A DNA stretch of 64,000 nt from positions 124,001 to 188,000 of the forward strand of contig NZ_JALGBX010000001.1 in assembly GCF_022808175.1 (NCBI RefSeq). Reading direction: 5' to 3'. A program made the translations under genes and the position numbers. The stretch is from Streptomyces sp. AP-93 (lineage in GTDB: Bacteria > Actinomycetota > Actinomycetes > Streptomycetales > Streptomycetaceae). This document shows positions 49,092 to 58,743 of this stretch, piece by piece. Numbering within the stretch: the stretch's first letter is position 1; each line of letters begins with the position of its first letter. Below the pieces are notes generated by a model that saw only the letters and a list, made by a program, of their open reading frames with translations, was not told the DNA's origin and ran no database searches.

Positions 49092-50534
49092 CTAGACCGG
49101 TGCGAAGAGCACCTTCGCCCGGCCCGGGTCCGCCTCCGTCAGCCGGACCCTGATGCGGTCGCCCAGCGGCAGCTCCGCCGACGTGGACTCCACGCGGCCG
49201 ATCACCGCCGGCTCCGCCAGGTGGACCGTGCCGACCAGCGGCTCGCGGTCCTTGACGTCGATGACCGTCGCCTCGAAGGTCTCCCCGACGCGGTCCTTGA
49301 GCAGCGCCGCCTCCACCAGGTCCACGGACTCCCGCTCCGCCGAGTTCGCCAGCCGGGTTCCGTCCGACATCTCTTTCGGGAGGGCGTCGAGCGCCTCCAG
49401 CGCCCACCCGGGGGGTTCGGCCCCGGCCACGGCCGCCACGCACAGCTCGCCCGTGTACCGGTCGACGAGCCGGCGCAGCGGCGCGGTGCAATGGGCGTAC
49501 GGGGCGGCGACCGCGGCGTGCAGGACGGGGTCCGGGGTCTCGCCGCCGGTGAAGACCGTGTAGCCGGCGCCGCGCAGCAGAGCGGTGCACTCCTGGAGGA
49601 AGGCGGCGTGGGCGGGCCGGTGCGGATCGAGCCCGCGCACGAGCTCCGCGTACGGGACGTGGTGCGGCCAGTCGATCCGCAGGGCCTTCGCCGCCCGGCG
49701 CAGCCGCCCGACCGCTCCGTCGGGGGCGGTCGGCAGGGTCCGTAGGATCCCGGTCCCGGCGGCGAGCATCAGCTCGGCGGCCGCCATGCCGGTCATCAGG
49801 GAGATCTGCGCGTTCCAGCCGTCGGCCGGGAGCGGAGCCCGGTAGGCCAGGCTGTACGAGCCCCCGTGCTCGATGATCTCCTGCTCGGGCACGTTCAGCG
49901 AGATGCCCCCGCGCTCCGTCTCCAAGGCCTCGCGCAGCCGCCCGATGTCCTTCAGCAGGGCCAGCGGCTCCTCGGCCGTGCCCGCGTCGATGGCCTTCTG
50001 GACGCCGTCGTAGTCGAGTTTGGCCCGGCTGCGCACGAGTGCGCGGCGCACGTCGGTGCTCTCGACCCGCCCCTCGGCGTCCAGGTCGAGCCGCCACAGC
50101 AGGGCGGGGCAGGTCTGGTCGGGGAGCAGGCTGGCGGCGCCCTCCGAGAGCACGGCCGGGTGCAGGGGGATCTTCTCGTCGGGGAAGTAGAGGGTGGTGA
50201 CCCGGCGGTGGGCCTCGCTGTCGAGGGCGCCGCCGGGAGTGACGTAGGCGGCGACGTCGGCGATGGCGTAGTGGACGCGGTAGCCGCCGGTGGCGCGCTT
50301 CGCCAGGTGCATGGCCTGGTCCAGGTCGCGCGAGGCCGGCGGATCGATCGTGAAGAAGGGGATGTCGGTGGCGTCGAAGTCCGGCAGGAGGGGGTGTCGT
50401 ACCGCCCGCTCGGCCTCGGCGAGTACGGGCGCCGGGAACTCTTCCGGCACCTCCAGCTTCGTCCGCAGTTCACGCAGCGCGGCCCGCAGAGCAGCCCCGT
50501 CTGCGCCGGTCATGATCATATGACGGCGTGGCAT
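49092..50534 (-). CDS. RNB-domain 3'-5' exoribonuclease (RNase II/R family, short form)
   Basis: A 480-residue hydrolytic exoribonuclease. The RNB active site is IDPPASRDLDQAMHLAK with the clustered aspartates, followed by YRVHYAIADVAAYVTPGGAL, LYFPDEKIPLHPAVLSEGAA and the late HCTAPLRRLVDRY motif. The N-terminal cold-shock domains of RNase R are missing and only a short C-terminal OB/S1-like part is left (LVGTVHLAEPAVIGRVEST), as in actinobacterial short RNB proteins. Start at ATG 50534 is uncertain by a few codons because MIM alternatives follow. Divergent from yaaA. Confidence 0.9.
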   Translation of the reverse strand: MPRRHMIMTGADGAALRAALRELRTKLEVPEEFPAPVLAEAERAVRHPLLPDFDATDIPFFTIDPPASRDLDQAMHLAKRATGGYRVHYAIADVAAYVTPGGALDSEAHRRVTTLYFPDEKIPLHPAVLSEGAASLLPDQTCPALLWRLDLDAEGRVESTDVRRALVRSRAKLDYDGVQKAIDAGTAEEPLALLKDIGRLREALETERGGISLNVPEQEIIEHGGSYSLAYRAPLPADGWNAQISLMTGMAAAELMLAAGTGILRTLPTAPDGAVGRLRRAAKALRIDWPHHVPYAELVRGLDPHRPAHAAFLQECTALLRGAGYTVFTGGETPDPVLHAAVAAPYAHCTAPLRRLVDRYTGELCVAAVAGAEPPGWALEALDALPKEMSDGTRLANSAERESVDLVEAALLKDRVGETFEATVIDVKDREPLVGTVHLAEPAVIGRVESTSAELPLGDRIRVRLTEADPGRAKVLFAPV

Positions 50535-50639
50535 GTGCCGAGCCTATGGCCGGTGGGCCCGGGCGGCACGGCGAGCCGTCTACCCTGGTCGGGGGCCGCA
50601 CCCCCGCCGCTGTGCCGTGCCCGTCGAAGGAGAACCACC

Positions 50640-51440
50640 GTGCTCGTGCTGCTGCCGCCGTCCGAAGGAAAGGCCGCCGGCGGCTCCGGCGCACCGCTGA
50701 AGCCGCAGACGCTCTCGCTGCCGGGGCTGGCCGAGGCCCGCGCGGCGGTGCTGGAGGAGCTGGTCGAGCTGTGCGTGGGCGACGAGCTGAAGGCCCGCGA
50801 GGTGCTCGGCCTGAGCGAGGGCTTGCGCGGTGAGGTCGCCAAGAACGCGGAACTGCTGACGGCGGTCGCCCGCCCGGCCGGGGAGATCTACACGGGCGTC
50901 CTGTACGACGCGCTGGGCCTGTCGACCCTGTCGCCCGCCGCGGCCTCCCTGGCCGCGGATTCCCTGCTGGTCTTCTCGGGCCTGTGGGGTGCGGTCGGGG
51001 TCGCGGACCGCATCCCCTCCTACCGCTGCTCGATGGGCGTGAAGCTGCCGGGGCTGGGGGCGCTGGGCGCGTTCTGGCGCGAACCGATGGCCTCGGTGAT
51101 GCCGGAGGCGGCGGGGGAGGGCTTGGTCCTGGACCTGCGGTCCTCGGCGTACGCCTCCGCGTGGAAGCCGAAGGGCGAGGTGGCGGGCCGTACGGCCACG
51201 GTCCGGGTCCTGCACTCCCAGATGGTGGACGGGGTGGAGAAGCGGTCGGTGGTGAGCCACTTCAACAAGGCCACCAAGGGCCGCCTGGTCCGCGACCTCC
51301 TGTCGGCGGGCGCGGCCCCCGCGGCTCCGGCGGAGCTGGTGACGGCCCTGCGTGACCTGGGCTTCACGGTGGAGGCCGAGGCCCCCGCGAAGCCGGGCAA
51401 GTCATGGTCCCTCGACGTGGTCGTCACCCAGATCCACTGA
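50640..51440 (+). CDS. yaaA: YaaA family peroxide-stress protein
   Basis: 266 residues from GTG 50640, preceded by GAAGGAG: VLVLLPPSEGKAAGGSGAPL. The family signature LLPPSEGK is at the N terminus; ALGLSTLSPAAASLAADSL, SGLWGAVGVADRIPSYRCSM and VVSHFNKATKGRLVRDLL are typical. In E. coli YaaA lowers free iron during hydrogen peroxide stress and binds DNA. The protein is a little longer than the enteric form, as in other actinobacteria. Monocistronic, followed by dispersed repeats. Confidence 0.88.
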   Translation: MLVLLPPSEGKAAGGSGAPLKPQTLSLPGLAEARAAVLEELVELCVGDELKAREVLGLSEGLRGEVAKNAELLTAVARPAGEIYTGVLYDALGLSTLSPAAASLAADSLLVFSGLWGAVGVADRIPSYRCSMGVKLPGLGALGAFWREPMASVMPEAAGEGLVLDLRSSAYASAWKPKGEVAGRTATVRVLHSQMVDGVEKRSVVSHFNKATKGRLVRDLLSAGAAPAAPAELVTALRDLGFTVEAEAPAKPGKSWSLDVVVTQIH

Positions 51441-51827
51441 CCGGTGCGTCCGGGGCGGGGGAGCCGCTGCGCGGGGCTTCCCGGGCGCTGCCCGGACCCG
51501 CGCCTCAAACGCCGGCGGGGCTGGATTTCGCTGCGGTCAGCCCACACGCGCATGCCACGGCGGGGCAATCCCGGAGACTTTTCAGCCGTCCGGCGTTTGA
51601 GGACCGGGGTCTGGGGCGGAGCCCCAGGGGGTCCGGGCGCAGCCCGGTACCCCTCCCAGCCCGTCCGGCGTGTGAGGACCGGGGTCCGGGCAGAGCCCGG
51701 GGAACGGGCGAAGGGCGGGTAGGGGACCCGGCCCCGCGCAGCGGCCAGGGCACGGTGCGGCGTCGCTGCCGGGGGCCGGCCCCGGGACCCCCGCGCCTCA
51801 AACGCCGGCGAGGCTGAATGGGGCCGG
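51441..51827. repeat. Dispersed Streptomyces intergenic repeats
   Basis: The words CGCCTCAAACGCCGGCG (51501, 51794) and the inverted CCGGCGTTTGAGGACCGGGG (51591) and CCGGCGTGTGAGGACCGGGG (51665) alternate with GC hairpins such as GGGGCGGAGCCCCAG. The first 28 bp are identical to the block at 4761. Such fragments are common between convergent genes in Streptomyces and may fold as long cruciforms. No gene is supported here. Confidence 0.8.
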
Positions 51828-52577
51828 TCAGCGGCCCAGGGGCCAGGCGACGGTGGCGGGGGTGTGGTCGGACGTGCCGGCGTAGGTGGCGCACGCGTCC
51901 GTGAGGGTTTCCAGTAGGGTCAGCGGATCGACGAGCGGATGCTCCATCCCGCGGAGCCAGGTCACCGAGAGGTCCCCCGGCAGTGCGGCCGGCGGCACCA
52001 GTACGTAGCTGCCCCGGCAGTGCCAGCGCAGCCCGGGGTGTTCGTCCATCGTCTCGGGGTGGCAGTCCAGTTCGCAGGGCCACCACTCGTCCTCGTCCTC
52101 GGGCGTACCCCGGGTCGCGGTGAAGAAGAGCATCCGGGCCTGGTCGCCCGTACCGCCCGATTCGGCGACCGGACCGACCTCGATGCCGGCGGCCAGCAGG
52201 CGTTCCAGCGCGCTGTGCCCGGCTTCCAGGGGGACGTCCAGGACGTCGTGGACCATGCCCGTCGCGGTGATGAAGTTGGCCGCGGGCTGGTTGCGCGCCC
52301 AGCGTTCGACCTGCGCGCGGTCCGTCGTGGACTGCGTCTGCCAGGCGAAGGAGACGGGGTGGCGTGCGGGCGTCGGACAGCCGATCCGGTCGCACGAGCA
52401 CCGGTAGCCGGCGGGGTGCGCGGCGGGCGAGATCGGCAGACCCGCCGCGGCGACGGCCAGCAGCAGGGCTTCGCGTTCTCGTGCGGGGTCCGCGGCGTCG
52501 GGTTTCGGCTTGCGGCGCAGCCACTGGGAAATCCTGCTCTGCTCGCCGCGTTTGACGCGGCCCGACTCAGACCCCAT
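51828..52577 (-). CDS. Bifunctional DNA primase/polymerase (Prim-Pol) domain protein
   Basis: A 249-residue protein with a basic head MGSESGRVKRGEQSRISQWL and an N-terminal Prim-Pol domain: LAVAAAGLPISPAAHPAGY, CDRIGCPTPARHPVSFAW, ITATGMVHDVLDVPLEAGHS. In archaeal-plasmid-type Prim-Pols two aspartates in a D-x-D motif bind metal; here the motif appears as DVLDVP. A Cys pair (CSCDRIGC) suggests a zinc knuckle. No helicase domain is attached, as in many stand-alone Streptomyces copies. Its role in repair or replication of mobile DNA cannot be decided. Confidence 0.78.
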   Translation of the reverse strand: MGSESGRVKRGEQSRISQWLRRKPKPDAADPAREREALLLAVAAAGLPISPAAHPAGYRCSCDRIGCPTPARHPVSFAWQTQSTTDRAQVERWARNQPAANFITATGMVHDVLDVPLEAGHSALERLLAAGIEVGPVAESGGTGDQARMLFFTATRGTPEDEDEWWPCELDCHPETMDEHPGLRWHCRGSYVLVPPAALPGDLSVTWLRGMEHPLVDPLTLLETLTDACATYAGTSDHTPATVAWPLGR

Positions 52578-52714
52578 CTATCCCCTCACCTACACCGTTG
52601 CCCCGGCAGACCCTCACATGTTCCCACCATCCTGGGCGCCGGGTGACCGCACCCCCCGACCAGGACTCCCGCATAACCATAGAAATCGGCCATATGTTCT
52701 CGGCCATCAGGGGG

Positions 52715-53398
52715 TCATGACTTATCCCACCCCACCCCGGCCCCGCCCAGCACCGCGTCCACCAGCGCATCCGCGTACGCGTGCGTGAGCGGCGCCGTGC
52801 GCAGCAGCCAGCGGTAGGTCAGAGGTCCGAGCAGCATCTCCACGGTGAGCCGCAGATCGGTGTCCGGCGGGAGCTGCCCGGCCTCGCGGGCCGACCGCAA
52901 CCGCTCCTCGTACAGCGCGAGCTGGGGCTCCAGCAGCTGCTCGGTGAAGCGCGCCCCGAGCTCGGGGTCGGTGGCGCCGGCCGCCGTCAGGGCGCGCGCG
53001 GGGGCCGCGTACCGCTCGTCGGCGAACTCGTCCACCGTCGCCCGCAGTACGTACTTCAGGTCGGCGGCCAGATCCCCGGTGTCGGGGAAGCCGGTCCACG
53101 CCCCCTCGGACTGCGCGTCCCCGGCGAGCGCGACCGAGGCGTCCAGCAGGACCGCGGCCTTGGACGGCCACCAGCGGTAGATGGTCTGCTTGCCGACTCC
53201 GGCGCGGGCGGCGATGGCCTCGATGGTCAGCTTGTTGTAGCCGACCTCCCCCACCAGGTCGAGCGCCGCGTCCAGGATGGCCCGCCGCGAGCGGTCGCTG
53301 CGGCGCGTGGCGTCCGGGGACCGGGGGGCGGAGGAGGGGCCGGGACCGGAGTCGGGGTTGGGGTCGGAGTCGGGAGCAGGGAGGGGGCTGGAGCTCAT
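52715..53398 (-). CDS. TetR-family transcriptional regulator
   Basis: A 227-residue TetR regulator. A Pro/Asp/Ser-rich head (25-30 residues) is followed by the HTH: RSRRAILDAALDLVGEVGYN, KLTIEAIAARAGVGKQTIYR, WWPSKAAVLLDA. The ligand domain contains TVDEFADERYAAPARALTAA and LTVEMLLGPLTYRWLLRTAP, typical of the TetR_C group that follows the IYRWWPSK class. It is divergent from the dimethylarginine hydrolase gene, with 124 bp between starts, and probably represses it. It does not resemble KstR, so it is not the candidate repressor of the catabolic operons. Confidence 0.88.
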   Translation of the reverse strand: MSSSPLPAPDSDPNPDSGPGPSSAPRSPDATRRSDRSRRAILDAALDLVGEVGYNKLTIEAIAARAGVGKQTIYRWWPSKAAVLLDASVALAGDAQSEGAWTGFPDTGDLAADLKYVLRATVDEFADERYAAPARALTAAGATDPELGARFTEQLLEPQLALYEERLRSAREAGQLPPDTDLRLTVEMLLGPLTYRWLLRTAPLTHAYADALVDAVLGGAGVGWDKS

Positions 53399-53522
53399 TT
53401 CGGCAACTTATCAACACCGAACCACTCGTTTTTCAGCCGTTCGGGAAACCACCCAATCAGTTCACTGCGCCGTTCCCGCCGAGGAGAGACGATTCTCTTC
53501 TCATCACCGTGAGGAGCCTTCA

Positions 53523-54332
53523 TTGCGCAGAGACGCCACACCCCGGCGCTACCTGATGTGCCCACCGGCGCACTTCAAGGTCACGTACTCCATCAACCCC
53601 TGGATGGACCCCACGAAACCGGTGGACCTGCCCCTGGCCATGGCCCAGTGGGAGGACCTCCGCGACCGCTACGTGGCCCTCGGCCACACCGTCGAGACCC
53701 TCGTCCCCGAACGCGGTCTGCCCGACATGGTCTTCGCGGCCAACGGCGCCCTCGTCGTCGACGGCCGGGTGCTGGGCGCGCGGTTCGCCTACCCCGAGCG
53801 GGCCGCCGAGGCGGAGATCCACCTCGACTGGTTCCGCGGCCACGGCTTCCAGGAAGTGCACGAGCCGTCCCACGTCAACGAGGGCGAGGGTGATTTCGCC
53901 GTCACCGCCACCTACATCCTGGCCGGCCGGGGCTTCCGCTCCAGCCCGCTCTCGCACGACGAGGCGCAGGAGTTCTTCGGCCGCCCGGTCATCGGGCTCG
54001 ACCTGGTCGACCCGCGCTACTACCACCTGGACACGGCCCTGTCCGTGCTCGACGGCGACGAGGTCATGTACTACCCGGACGCCTTCTCCGAGGGCAGCCG
54101 GGCGGTCCTGCGCCGGCTCTTCCCGGACGCGCTGATCGCGCGGGCCGAGGACGCGGCCGCCCTCGGGCTCAACGCGGTCTCGGACGGCCGGCACGTGCTG
54201 CTCCCGCAGGAGGCGACCGGACTCTTCGCACCCCTGCGGGCGCGGGGGTTCGAGCCGGTCCCGATGGACCTGGGAGAGCTGCTCAAGGGCGGCGGCAGCG
54301 TGAAGTGCTGCACGCAGGAGCTGAGGCCCTAG
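53523..54332 (+). CDS. Dimethylarginine dimethylaminohydrolase (DDAH)-type amidinotransferase-fold enzyme
   Basis: 269 residues from TTG 53523, preceded by GAGGAG at 8 nt (LRRDATPRRYLMCPPAHFKV). The guanidino-group enzyme fold shows substrate loop SINPWMDPT, DMVFAANGALV, EGEGDFAV, the catalytic His in YYHLDTALSVL and the nucleophile in the closing GGSVKCCTQEL. Those are DDAH signatures; hydrolysis of methylated arginine to citrulline is expected. Ornithine/arginine-related activities of the same superfamily cannot be ruled out. Likely controlled by the divergent TetR protein. Confidence 0.86.
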   Translation: MRRDATPRRYLMCPPAHFKVTYSINPWMDPTKPVDLPLAMAQWEDLRDRYVALGHTVETLVPERGLPDMVFAANGALVVDGRVLGARFAYPERAAEAEIHLDWFRGHGFQEVHEPSHVNEGEGDFAVTATYILAGRGFRSSPLSHDEAQEFFGRPVIGLDLVDPRYYHLDTALSVLDGDEVMYYPDAFSEGSRAVLRRLFPDALIARAEDAAALGLNAVSDGRHVLLPQEATGLFAPLRARGFEPVPMDLGELLKGGGSVKCCTQELRP

Positions 54333-54374
54333 CCGTCCGCGGGTCCCGACGGGCCCGGGCCCGCGGGGGTTCAG

Positions 54375-54549
54375 CCTCCGCGGGCCGAGGTCTTCGCGGG
54401 CTCAAGCCTTCGACGGCCCGGGCCTTCGCGGGCTCAGTCCTCGCGGGCTCAGGCCTCCGCAGGCTCAGTCCTCGCGGGCTCAGTCCTCGCGGGCCCAGGC
54501 CTCCGCAGGCTCAGCCCTCGCGGGCTCAGGCCTTCCCGGGCTCAGGCCC
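54375..54549. repeat. 15/16-bp minisatellite between convergent genes
   Basis: About eleven imperfect copies of TCGCGGGCTCAGGCC-type units (with TCCGCAGGCTCAGTCC variants) fill the gap between the DDAH gene and the convergent Rsm22 gene, running into the latter's stop region. Confidence 0.8.
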
Positions 54550-55546
54550 CCTGCGGAGGCGGCCACTCCTGGCCCCAGTCGGCGTTCCGCGCGGCCTTGT
54601 ACAGGTCGCCGTGGCGCTTGGTCACGTTGACGTGGGTCTGCCCCTCGGACTCGGGTCCGCACAGCTCCAGCAGGACCAGCCCCTTGCGGATCTGCGGCCT
54701 GCGCGTGATCCGGGAGGCGGCCGGCTCCACCGGGAAGCGGGTGGCGGCCACGTAGCTGAACTTCTCGTCCTCGTAGGAGAGGGAGCCGCCCTTGACCTGC
54801 CGGTGCAGGGAGGACCGGCTGACCCGGGCCGAGAAGTGGCACCAGTCCTTGCCGACCTCGATGGGGCAGGTCCCGTCGTGCGGGCACGGGGCCGCGACCC
54901 GCAGCCCGGCCTCGATCAGCTGGTCGCGGGCCTCGCGGATGCGCAGGTACCCCTCCGGCGTGCCCGGCTCGATCACCGCCACCGCCTGACCGGCCCGCGC
55001 CGCCTCGGCGACCACCTCGCGGCGGGCTTCCGGGGTCAGTTCGCCCAGGACGTACGAGACCGTCACCAGGTCCGCCCCCGGGAGCGTCAGGCCGGCCCCG
55101 ATGACGGTCCGCCGCCACTCGGCGGCCCGCAGCGTGGGGGAGGAGGAGGCCGCGGCCAGCTCCTTGCCGAGGTCCAGGGCCGGATCCGCCCAGTCCAGTA
55201 CCGCCGTCTCGCGCGGCCCGCCCCAGATCGAGTCCGCGGCCCAGGCCGCCGCGCCGGTGCCGCCGCCCACGTCCACGTGCGAGGCCGGGGACCAGCCCGG
55301 GGCCGCCTCGGCGAGCCCGTCCAGGGCGGACCGTACGGCCTCGAAGGTGGCGGGCATCCGGTACGCCGCGTAGGCGGCCACGTCGGAGCGGTTGCGCAGG
55401 ACGGGGGTGTGGGTCGGGATCTGGCCGCGGTAGTTGGCGATCAGCCGCTCCACGGCGGCCGTGGCCTGCTTCTGCGGGAGGCCTTCGAGCAGTCCGGCGA
55501 GGGCGCTGCGCAGGGTTTCGGCGGTGGTGGTGGCGGTGTCGTTCAC
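54542..55546 (-). CDS. Rsm22-family small-ribosomal-subunit methyltransferase-like protein
   Basis: A 334-residue protein from GTG 55546. It contains the SAM-binding motif HVDVGGGTGAAAWAADSIWG, then GADLVTVSYVLGELTPEARR, AVAVIEPGTPEGYLRIREAR and the cysteine set CPHDGTCPI ... DWCHFSARVSRSSLHRQVKG. These cysteines bind a metal or Fe-S cluster in mitochondrial Rsm22/METTL17, which is tied to small-subunit assembly. The C-terminal part has ITRRPQIRKGLVLLELCGP. The closing tail PPPQGA overlaps the minisatellite. Substrate nucleotide in bacteria is unknown. Confidence 0.88.
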   Translation of the reverse strand: MNDTATTTAETLRSALAGLLEGLPQKQATAAVERLIANYRGQIPTHTPVLRNRSDVAAYAAYRMPATFEAVRSALDGLAEAAPGWSPASHVDVGGGTGAAAWAADSIWGGPRETAVLDWADPALDLGKELAAASSSPTLRAAEWRRTVIGAGLTLPGADLVTVSYVLGELTPEARREVVAEAARAGQAVAVIEPGTPEGYLRIREARDQLIEAGLRVAAPCPHDGTCPIEVGKDWCHFSARVSRSSLHRQVKGGSLSYEDEKFSYVAATRFPVEPAASRITRRPQIRKGLVLLELCGPESEGQTHVNVTKRHGDLYKAARNADWGQEWPPPQGA

Positions 55547-55571
55547 CCGCCAAGTTTACGGGGCCGGGGCC

Positions 55572-55600
55572 GGGCCGGGTCCGCAGCCCGGACCCGGCCC
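55572..55600 (-). terminator. 12-bp stem after the MFS exporter gene
   Basis: GGGCCGGGTCCG (55572-55583) pairs with CGGACCCGGCCC (55589-55600), just beyond the stop at 55608 and before the Rsm22 gene in the same direction. Confidence 0.7.
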
Positions 55601-55607
55601 CGGACGA

Positions 55608-56927
55608 TCAGCTCGCCGTCGCCGTCGCCGTCGCCGTCGTCGGGGGGCTGGTCCGCCAGGGGCGGCACAGGACGACGAAGCAGAGGACCGCCATGAGGGC
55701 GCAGGTCGCCTGGACCACGGCCATCGGTACCGCCGTGTCCTCGCCCGCGATGCCGACCAGGGGGGAGGCCACGGCTCCGACCAGGAAGGAGGAGGTGCCG
55801 AGCAGGGCGGAGGCCGAGCCGGCCGCGTGCGGGGCGCGCATCAGGGCCTGCGCGTTCGTGTTCGGCAGCACCAGGCCCATCGCGGACATCAGGACGAACA
55901 GTCCGGCGCAGATGGCGAAGAGCCCGACCTCGCCGAAGACCCCCGCGGTCATGAGGAGCAGGGCGGCCGAGGCCGCCATGACGACCGCGAGTCCGTACCC
56001 CAGCACCTTGTCCAGGCGGACCCGGCCGACCAGCAGCTTGCCGTTGATCTGGCCCACCGTGATCAGGCCGAGGGAGTTGACGCCGAACAGCAGGCTGAAG
56101 GTCTGCGGCGAAGCACCGTAGATCTCCTGCACGACGAACGGCGAGGCGGAGATGTACGCGAACAGCGTCGCGAAGGCGAAGCCGCCGGCCAGCGTGTACC
56201 CGGCGAAGACCCGGTCGGCGAGCAGTCCGCGCATGGTCCGCAGCGCGGCGCCGACGCCGCCGGTCTGGCGCCGCTCGGGCGGCAGCGTCTCGCCGAGCTT
56301 CCGCCAGACCAGGAGGGTCAGGAGGGCTCCCACGACGGTGAGGACGCCGAAGACCCCGCGCCAGTCGGCGAAGCGCATCACCTGGCCGCCGATGAGCGGG
56401 GCGATGATCGGCGCCACGCCGGATATGAGCATCAGGGTGGAGAAGAACCGGGCCATCTCGACCCCGTCGTACAGATCGCGCACGACGGCCCGCGCGATGA
56501 CGATCGCGGCAGCGCCGGCCAGGCCCTGGAGCAGCCGGAAGGCGATCAGCAGCTCGACGGTCGGGGCGAAGGCGCAGATGGCGGTGGCGAGGACGTAGAC
56601 GACCATGCCGACGAGCAGGGGGCGCCGGCGGCCCCATTTGTCGCTCATCGGACCGATCACCAGCTGGCCCAGGGCCATGCCGGCGAGGCAGGCGGTGAGG
56701 GTGAGCTGGATGGTCGAGGCCGGGCTGTTCAGATCCGTGGTCACCGCCGGCAGCGCGGGCAGGTACATGTCCATGGACAGCGGGGTGAGCGCGCTGAGTC
56801 CGCCGAGGATGAAGGTGACGAGCAGTCCCGTCCGGCGGGCGGCCGTCTGGGGAGGGGTGCTGAGAGGGAAGGGAGTCGTGGGGGACGAATCCTTCGAGGG
56901 CGCTGTCGCGGGGCCTCGCTCCGACAT
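55608..56927 (-). CDS. Bcr/CflA-family MFS drug exporter
   Basis: A 439-residue 12-helix exporter of the Bcr/CflA subfamily. The pattern [20 protein letters not shown] lies in the first loop, [20 protein letters not shown] is the MFS motif A, and [20 protein letters not shown] and [12 protein letters not shown] are subfamily hallmarks. The N-terminal tail of about 30 residues is cytoplasmic. Family members export chloramphenicol, bicyclomycin or sulfonamides by proton antiport; the substrate here is unknown. Divergent from the SDR gene at 57037, with about 110 bp between. Confidence 0.9.
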   Translation of the reverse strand: MSERGPATAPSKDSSPTTPFPLSTPPQTAARRTGLLVTFILGGLSALTPLSMDMYLPALPAVTTDLNSPASTIQLTLTACLAGMALGQLVIGPMSDKWGRRRPLLVGMVVYVLATAICAFAPTVELLIAFRLLQGLAGAAAIVIARAVVRDLYDGVEMARFFSTLMLISGVAPIIAPLIGGQVMRFADWRGVFGVLTVVGALLTLLVWRKLGETLPPERRQTGGVGAALRTMRGLLADRVFAGYTLAGGFAFATLFAYISASPFVVQEIYGASPQTFSLLFGVNSLGLITVGQINGKLLVGRVRLDKVLGYGLAVVMAASAALLLMTAGVFGEVGLFAICAGLFVLMSAMGLVLPNTNAQALMRAPHAAGSASALLGTSSFLVGAVASPLVGIAGEDTAVPMAVVQATCALMAVLCFVVLCRPWRTSPPTTATATATAS

Positions 56928-57036
56928 ACGGAACTCCAGTCTTCTTATCGTGTCTTCACACCCCCGGATCGCCCCATGTTCTCAGCAATCGGAACGTCCC
57001 GGGGGCGATGTCCCGTGTGACGTAGCCTGCGGCCCC

Positions 57037-57807
57037 ATGAACGCACGTGTGAAGAAGATCGCCGTAGTGACCGGGGCCGGCTCCGGAATCGGCCGCTCCG
57101 TGGCCCTGACCCTGGCCGCCGCCGGATGGTCGGTGGCCGTGGCGGGCCGCCGGACCGAGCCCCTGGAGGAGACCGCGGGGGCCGCGCGGGCGGCCGATGC
57201 CGAAGCCGACGTGCTCTGCGTCCGGGCCGACGTGAGCAATCCGGACGACGTCGCCGTGCTGTTCGAGACCGTGCGGGAGCGCTACGGGCGGGTCGACCTG
57301 CTCTTCAACAACGCGGGCACCTTCGGCCCGGCCGGAGTCCCGCTGGAGGACATCTCGTACGAGGCCTGGCGCTCGGTGGTCGACGTCAACCTCACCGGCT
57401 CCTTCCTCTGCGCGCAGGCGGCCTTCCGGGTGATGAAGGCCCAGGACCCGCAGGGCGGCCGCATCATCAACAACGGCTCCATCTCCGCGCACGTGCCCCG
57501 GCCGAACTCGATCGCGTACACCGCGACCAAGCACGCCATGACCGGCCTGACGAAGTCCCTGTCGCTGGACGGACGCCCGTACGGGATCGCGTGCGGGCAG
57601 ATCGACATCGGCAACGCGGCCACCGAGATGACCGAGCGGATGCAGACCGGGATCATGCAGGCCAACGGACAGCTCGCGGTGGAGCCCGTCATGGACGCGG
57701 CCGACGTGGCGCGCACGGTGCTGCACATGGCGGAGCTCCCGCTGGGTGCCAACGTGCAGTTCGCGACGGTGATGGCGACCGCGATGCCGTACATCGGGCG
57801 CGGCTGA
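57037..57807 (+). CDS. SDR-family oxidoreductase
   Basis: A 256-residue short-chain dehydrogenase starting [20 protein letters not shown]. The cofactor motif [12 protein letters not shown] in [11 protein letters not shown], catalytic Ser in [10 protein letters not shown] and Tyr-Lys in AYTATKHA are complete. Cofactor preference is probably NADP(H), given the Arg-Arg after the second strand ([10 protein letters not shown]). Substrate unknown. ATG 57037 follows no strong ribosome site; a far longer in-frame extension crosses the promoter region and the divergent MFS gene, so it is rejected. Confidence 0.88.
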   Translation: MNARVKKIAVVTGAGSGIGRSVALTLAAAGWSVAVAGRRTEPLEETAGAARAADAEADVLCVRADVSNPDDVAVLFETVRERYGRVDLLFNNAGTFGPAGVPLEDISYEAWRSVVDVNLTGSFLCAQAAFRVMKAQDPQGGRIINNGSISAHVPRPNSIAYTATKHAMTGLTKSLSLDGRPYGIACGQIDIGNAATEMTERMQTGIMQANGQLAVEPVMDAADVARTVLHMAELPLGANVQFATVMATAMPYIGRG

Positions 57808-57882
57808 TCCCGTACGCCGGGCGCGGCTGATCTTGTTCGGCTCCGGGGGAATGCCCGCCCGGGGGCCGGGGTTGTGGTGATC

Positions 57883-58743
57883 ATGACGATCGAAGTACTG
57901 CGCTACACCGCCTTCTCCGACGATCCGGAGGGCGGAAACCCGGCCGGAGTCGTGCTCGACGCGAGCGGTCTGGACGACGCCGCCATGCTGGAGATCGCCG
58001 CCGAGGCGGGCTACAGCGAGACGGCCTTCCTCACCGCACCGCCCGAGGGCCTCGGCGGTGAGCCGGGGAGGGCCTTCTCCGTGCGCTACTTCAGCCCGAA
58101 GGTGGAGGTCCCGTTCTGCGGGCACGCCACCGTGGCCACCGCCGTCGCGCTCGGCGAGCGGGTCGGCCCCGGCGAGCTGCTGTTCGCGACCAAGGCGGGC
58201 ACCGTGCCGGTGTCGGTGACCCGGGAGGGCGGCGGCCTGCGCGCCACCCTGACCAGCGTCGAACCGCACACCGAGGACCTGGACCCGGCCGACCTCGCCG
58301 AGGCCCTGGCCGCGCTGGACTGGCCGGCCGCCGACCTGGACCCGGCGTTCCCGCCGCGGATCGCCTACGGCGGCGCCCGCCACCTGGTGCTCGGCGCCGC
58401 CACCCGGGCCCGGCTCGCGGACCTCGACTACGACTTCGCCCGGCTGGAGGCGCTGATGCGCCGCCTCGACCTGGTCACCGCGCAGCTCGTGTACCGGGCG
58501 GGCCCGGCGGAGTTCCACGTGCGCAACCCCTTCCCGGTCGGCGGCGTCGTCGAGGACCCGGCGACCGGCGCGGCCGCGGCCGCCTTCGGCGCGTACGCCC
58601 GCGAGCTCGGCCTGGTCCCGGCCGACGCCGTCCTGACCCTCCACCAGGGCGAGGACATGGGCCGCCCCGGCGTCCTGACGGTGGAGCTCCGCTCCGGGGA
58701 CCCCCGGGTCCGGGTGGGCGGCGCGGGGGCGCTGATCCCGTAG
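57883..58743 (+). CDS. PhzF-family isomerase-like protein
   Basis: 286 residues (MTIEVLRYTAFSDDPEGGNP) of the PhzF/diaminopimelate-epimerase fold. The catalytic Glu is in AGYSETAFLT, and the second half-site signature is VEVPFCGHATVATAVAL; the C-terminal mirror is FPVGGVVEDPATGAAAAAFG. Unlike phenazine clusters no phz partners are present, so it is a stand-alone PhzF-like isomerase of unknown substrate. It overlaps the acetyltransferase gene by one base (TAGTG) and the two form an operon. Confidence 0.88.
   Translation: MTIEVLRYTAFSDDPEGGNPAGVVLDASGLDDAAMLEIAAEAGYSETAFLTAPPEGLGGEPGRAFSVRYFSPKVEVPFCGHATVATAVALGERVGPGELLFATKAGTVPVSVTREGGGLRATLTSVEPHTEDLDPADLAEALAALDWPAADLDPAFPPRIAYGGARHLVLGAATRARLADLDYDFARLEALMRRLDLVTAQLVYRAGPAEFHVRNPFPVGGVVEDPATGAAAAAFGAYARELGLVPADAVLTLHQGEDMGRPGVLTVELRSGDPRVRVGGAGALIP

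Noticed and set aside
52715..53398. TetR gene as the KstR-type repressor of the catabolic operons
   Set aside because: It lies 28 kb away, divergent from a DDAH gene, belongs to the IYRWWPSK class, and no TnnAACnnGTTnnA site was seen at its promoter.
57883..58743. Phenazine biosynthesis locus suggested by PhzF
   Set aside because: PhzF homologues are common outside phenazine pathways and no other phz gene is present.
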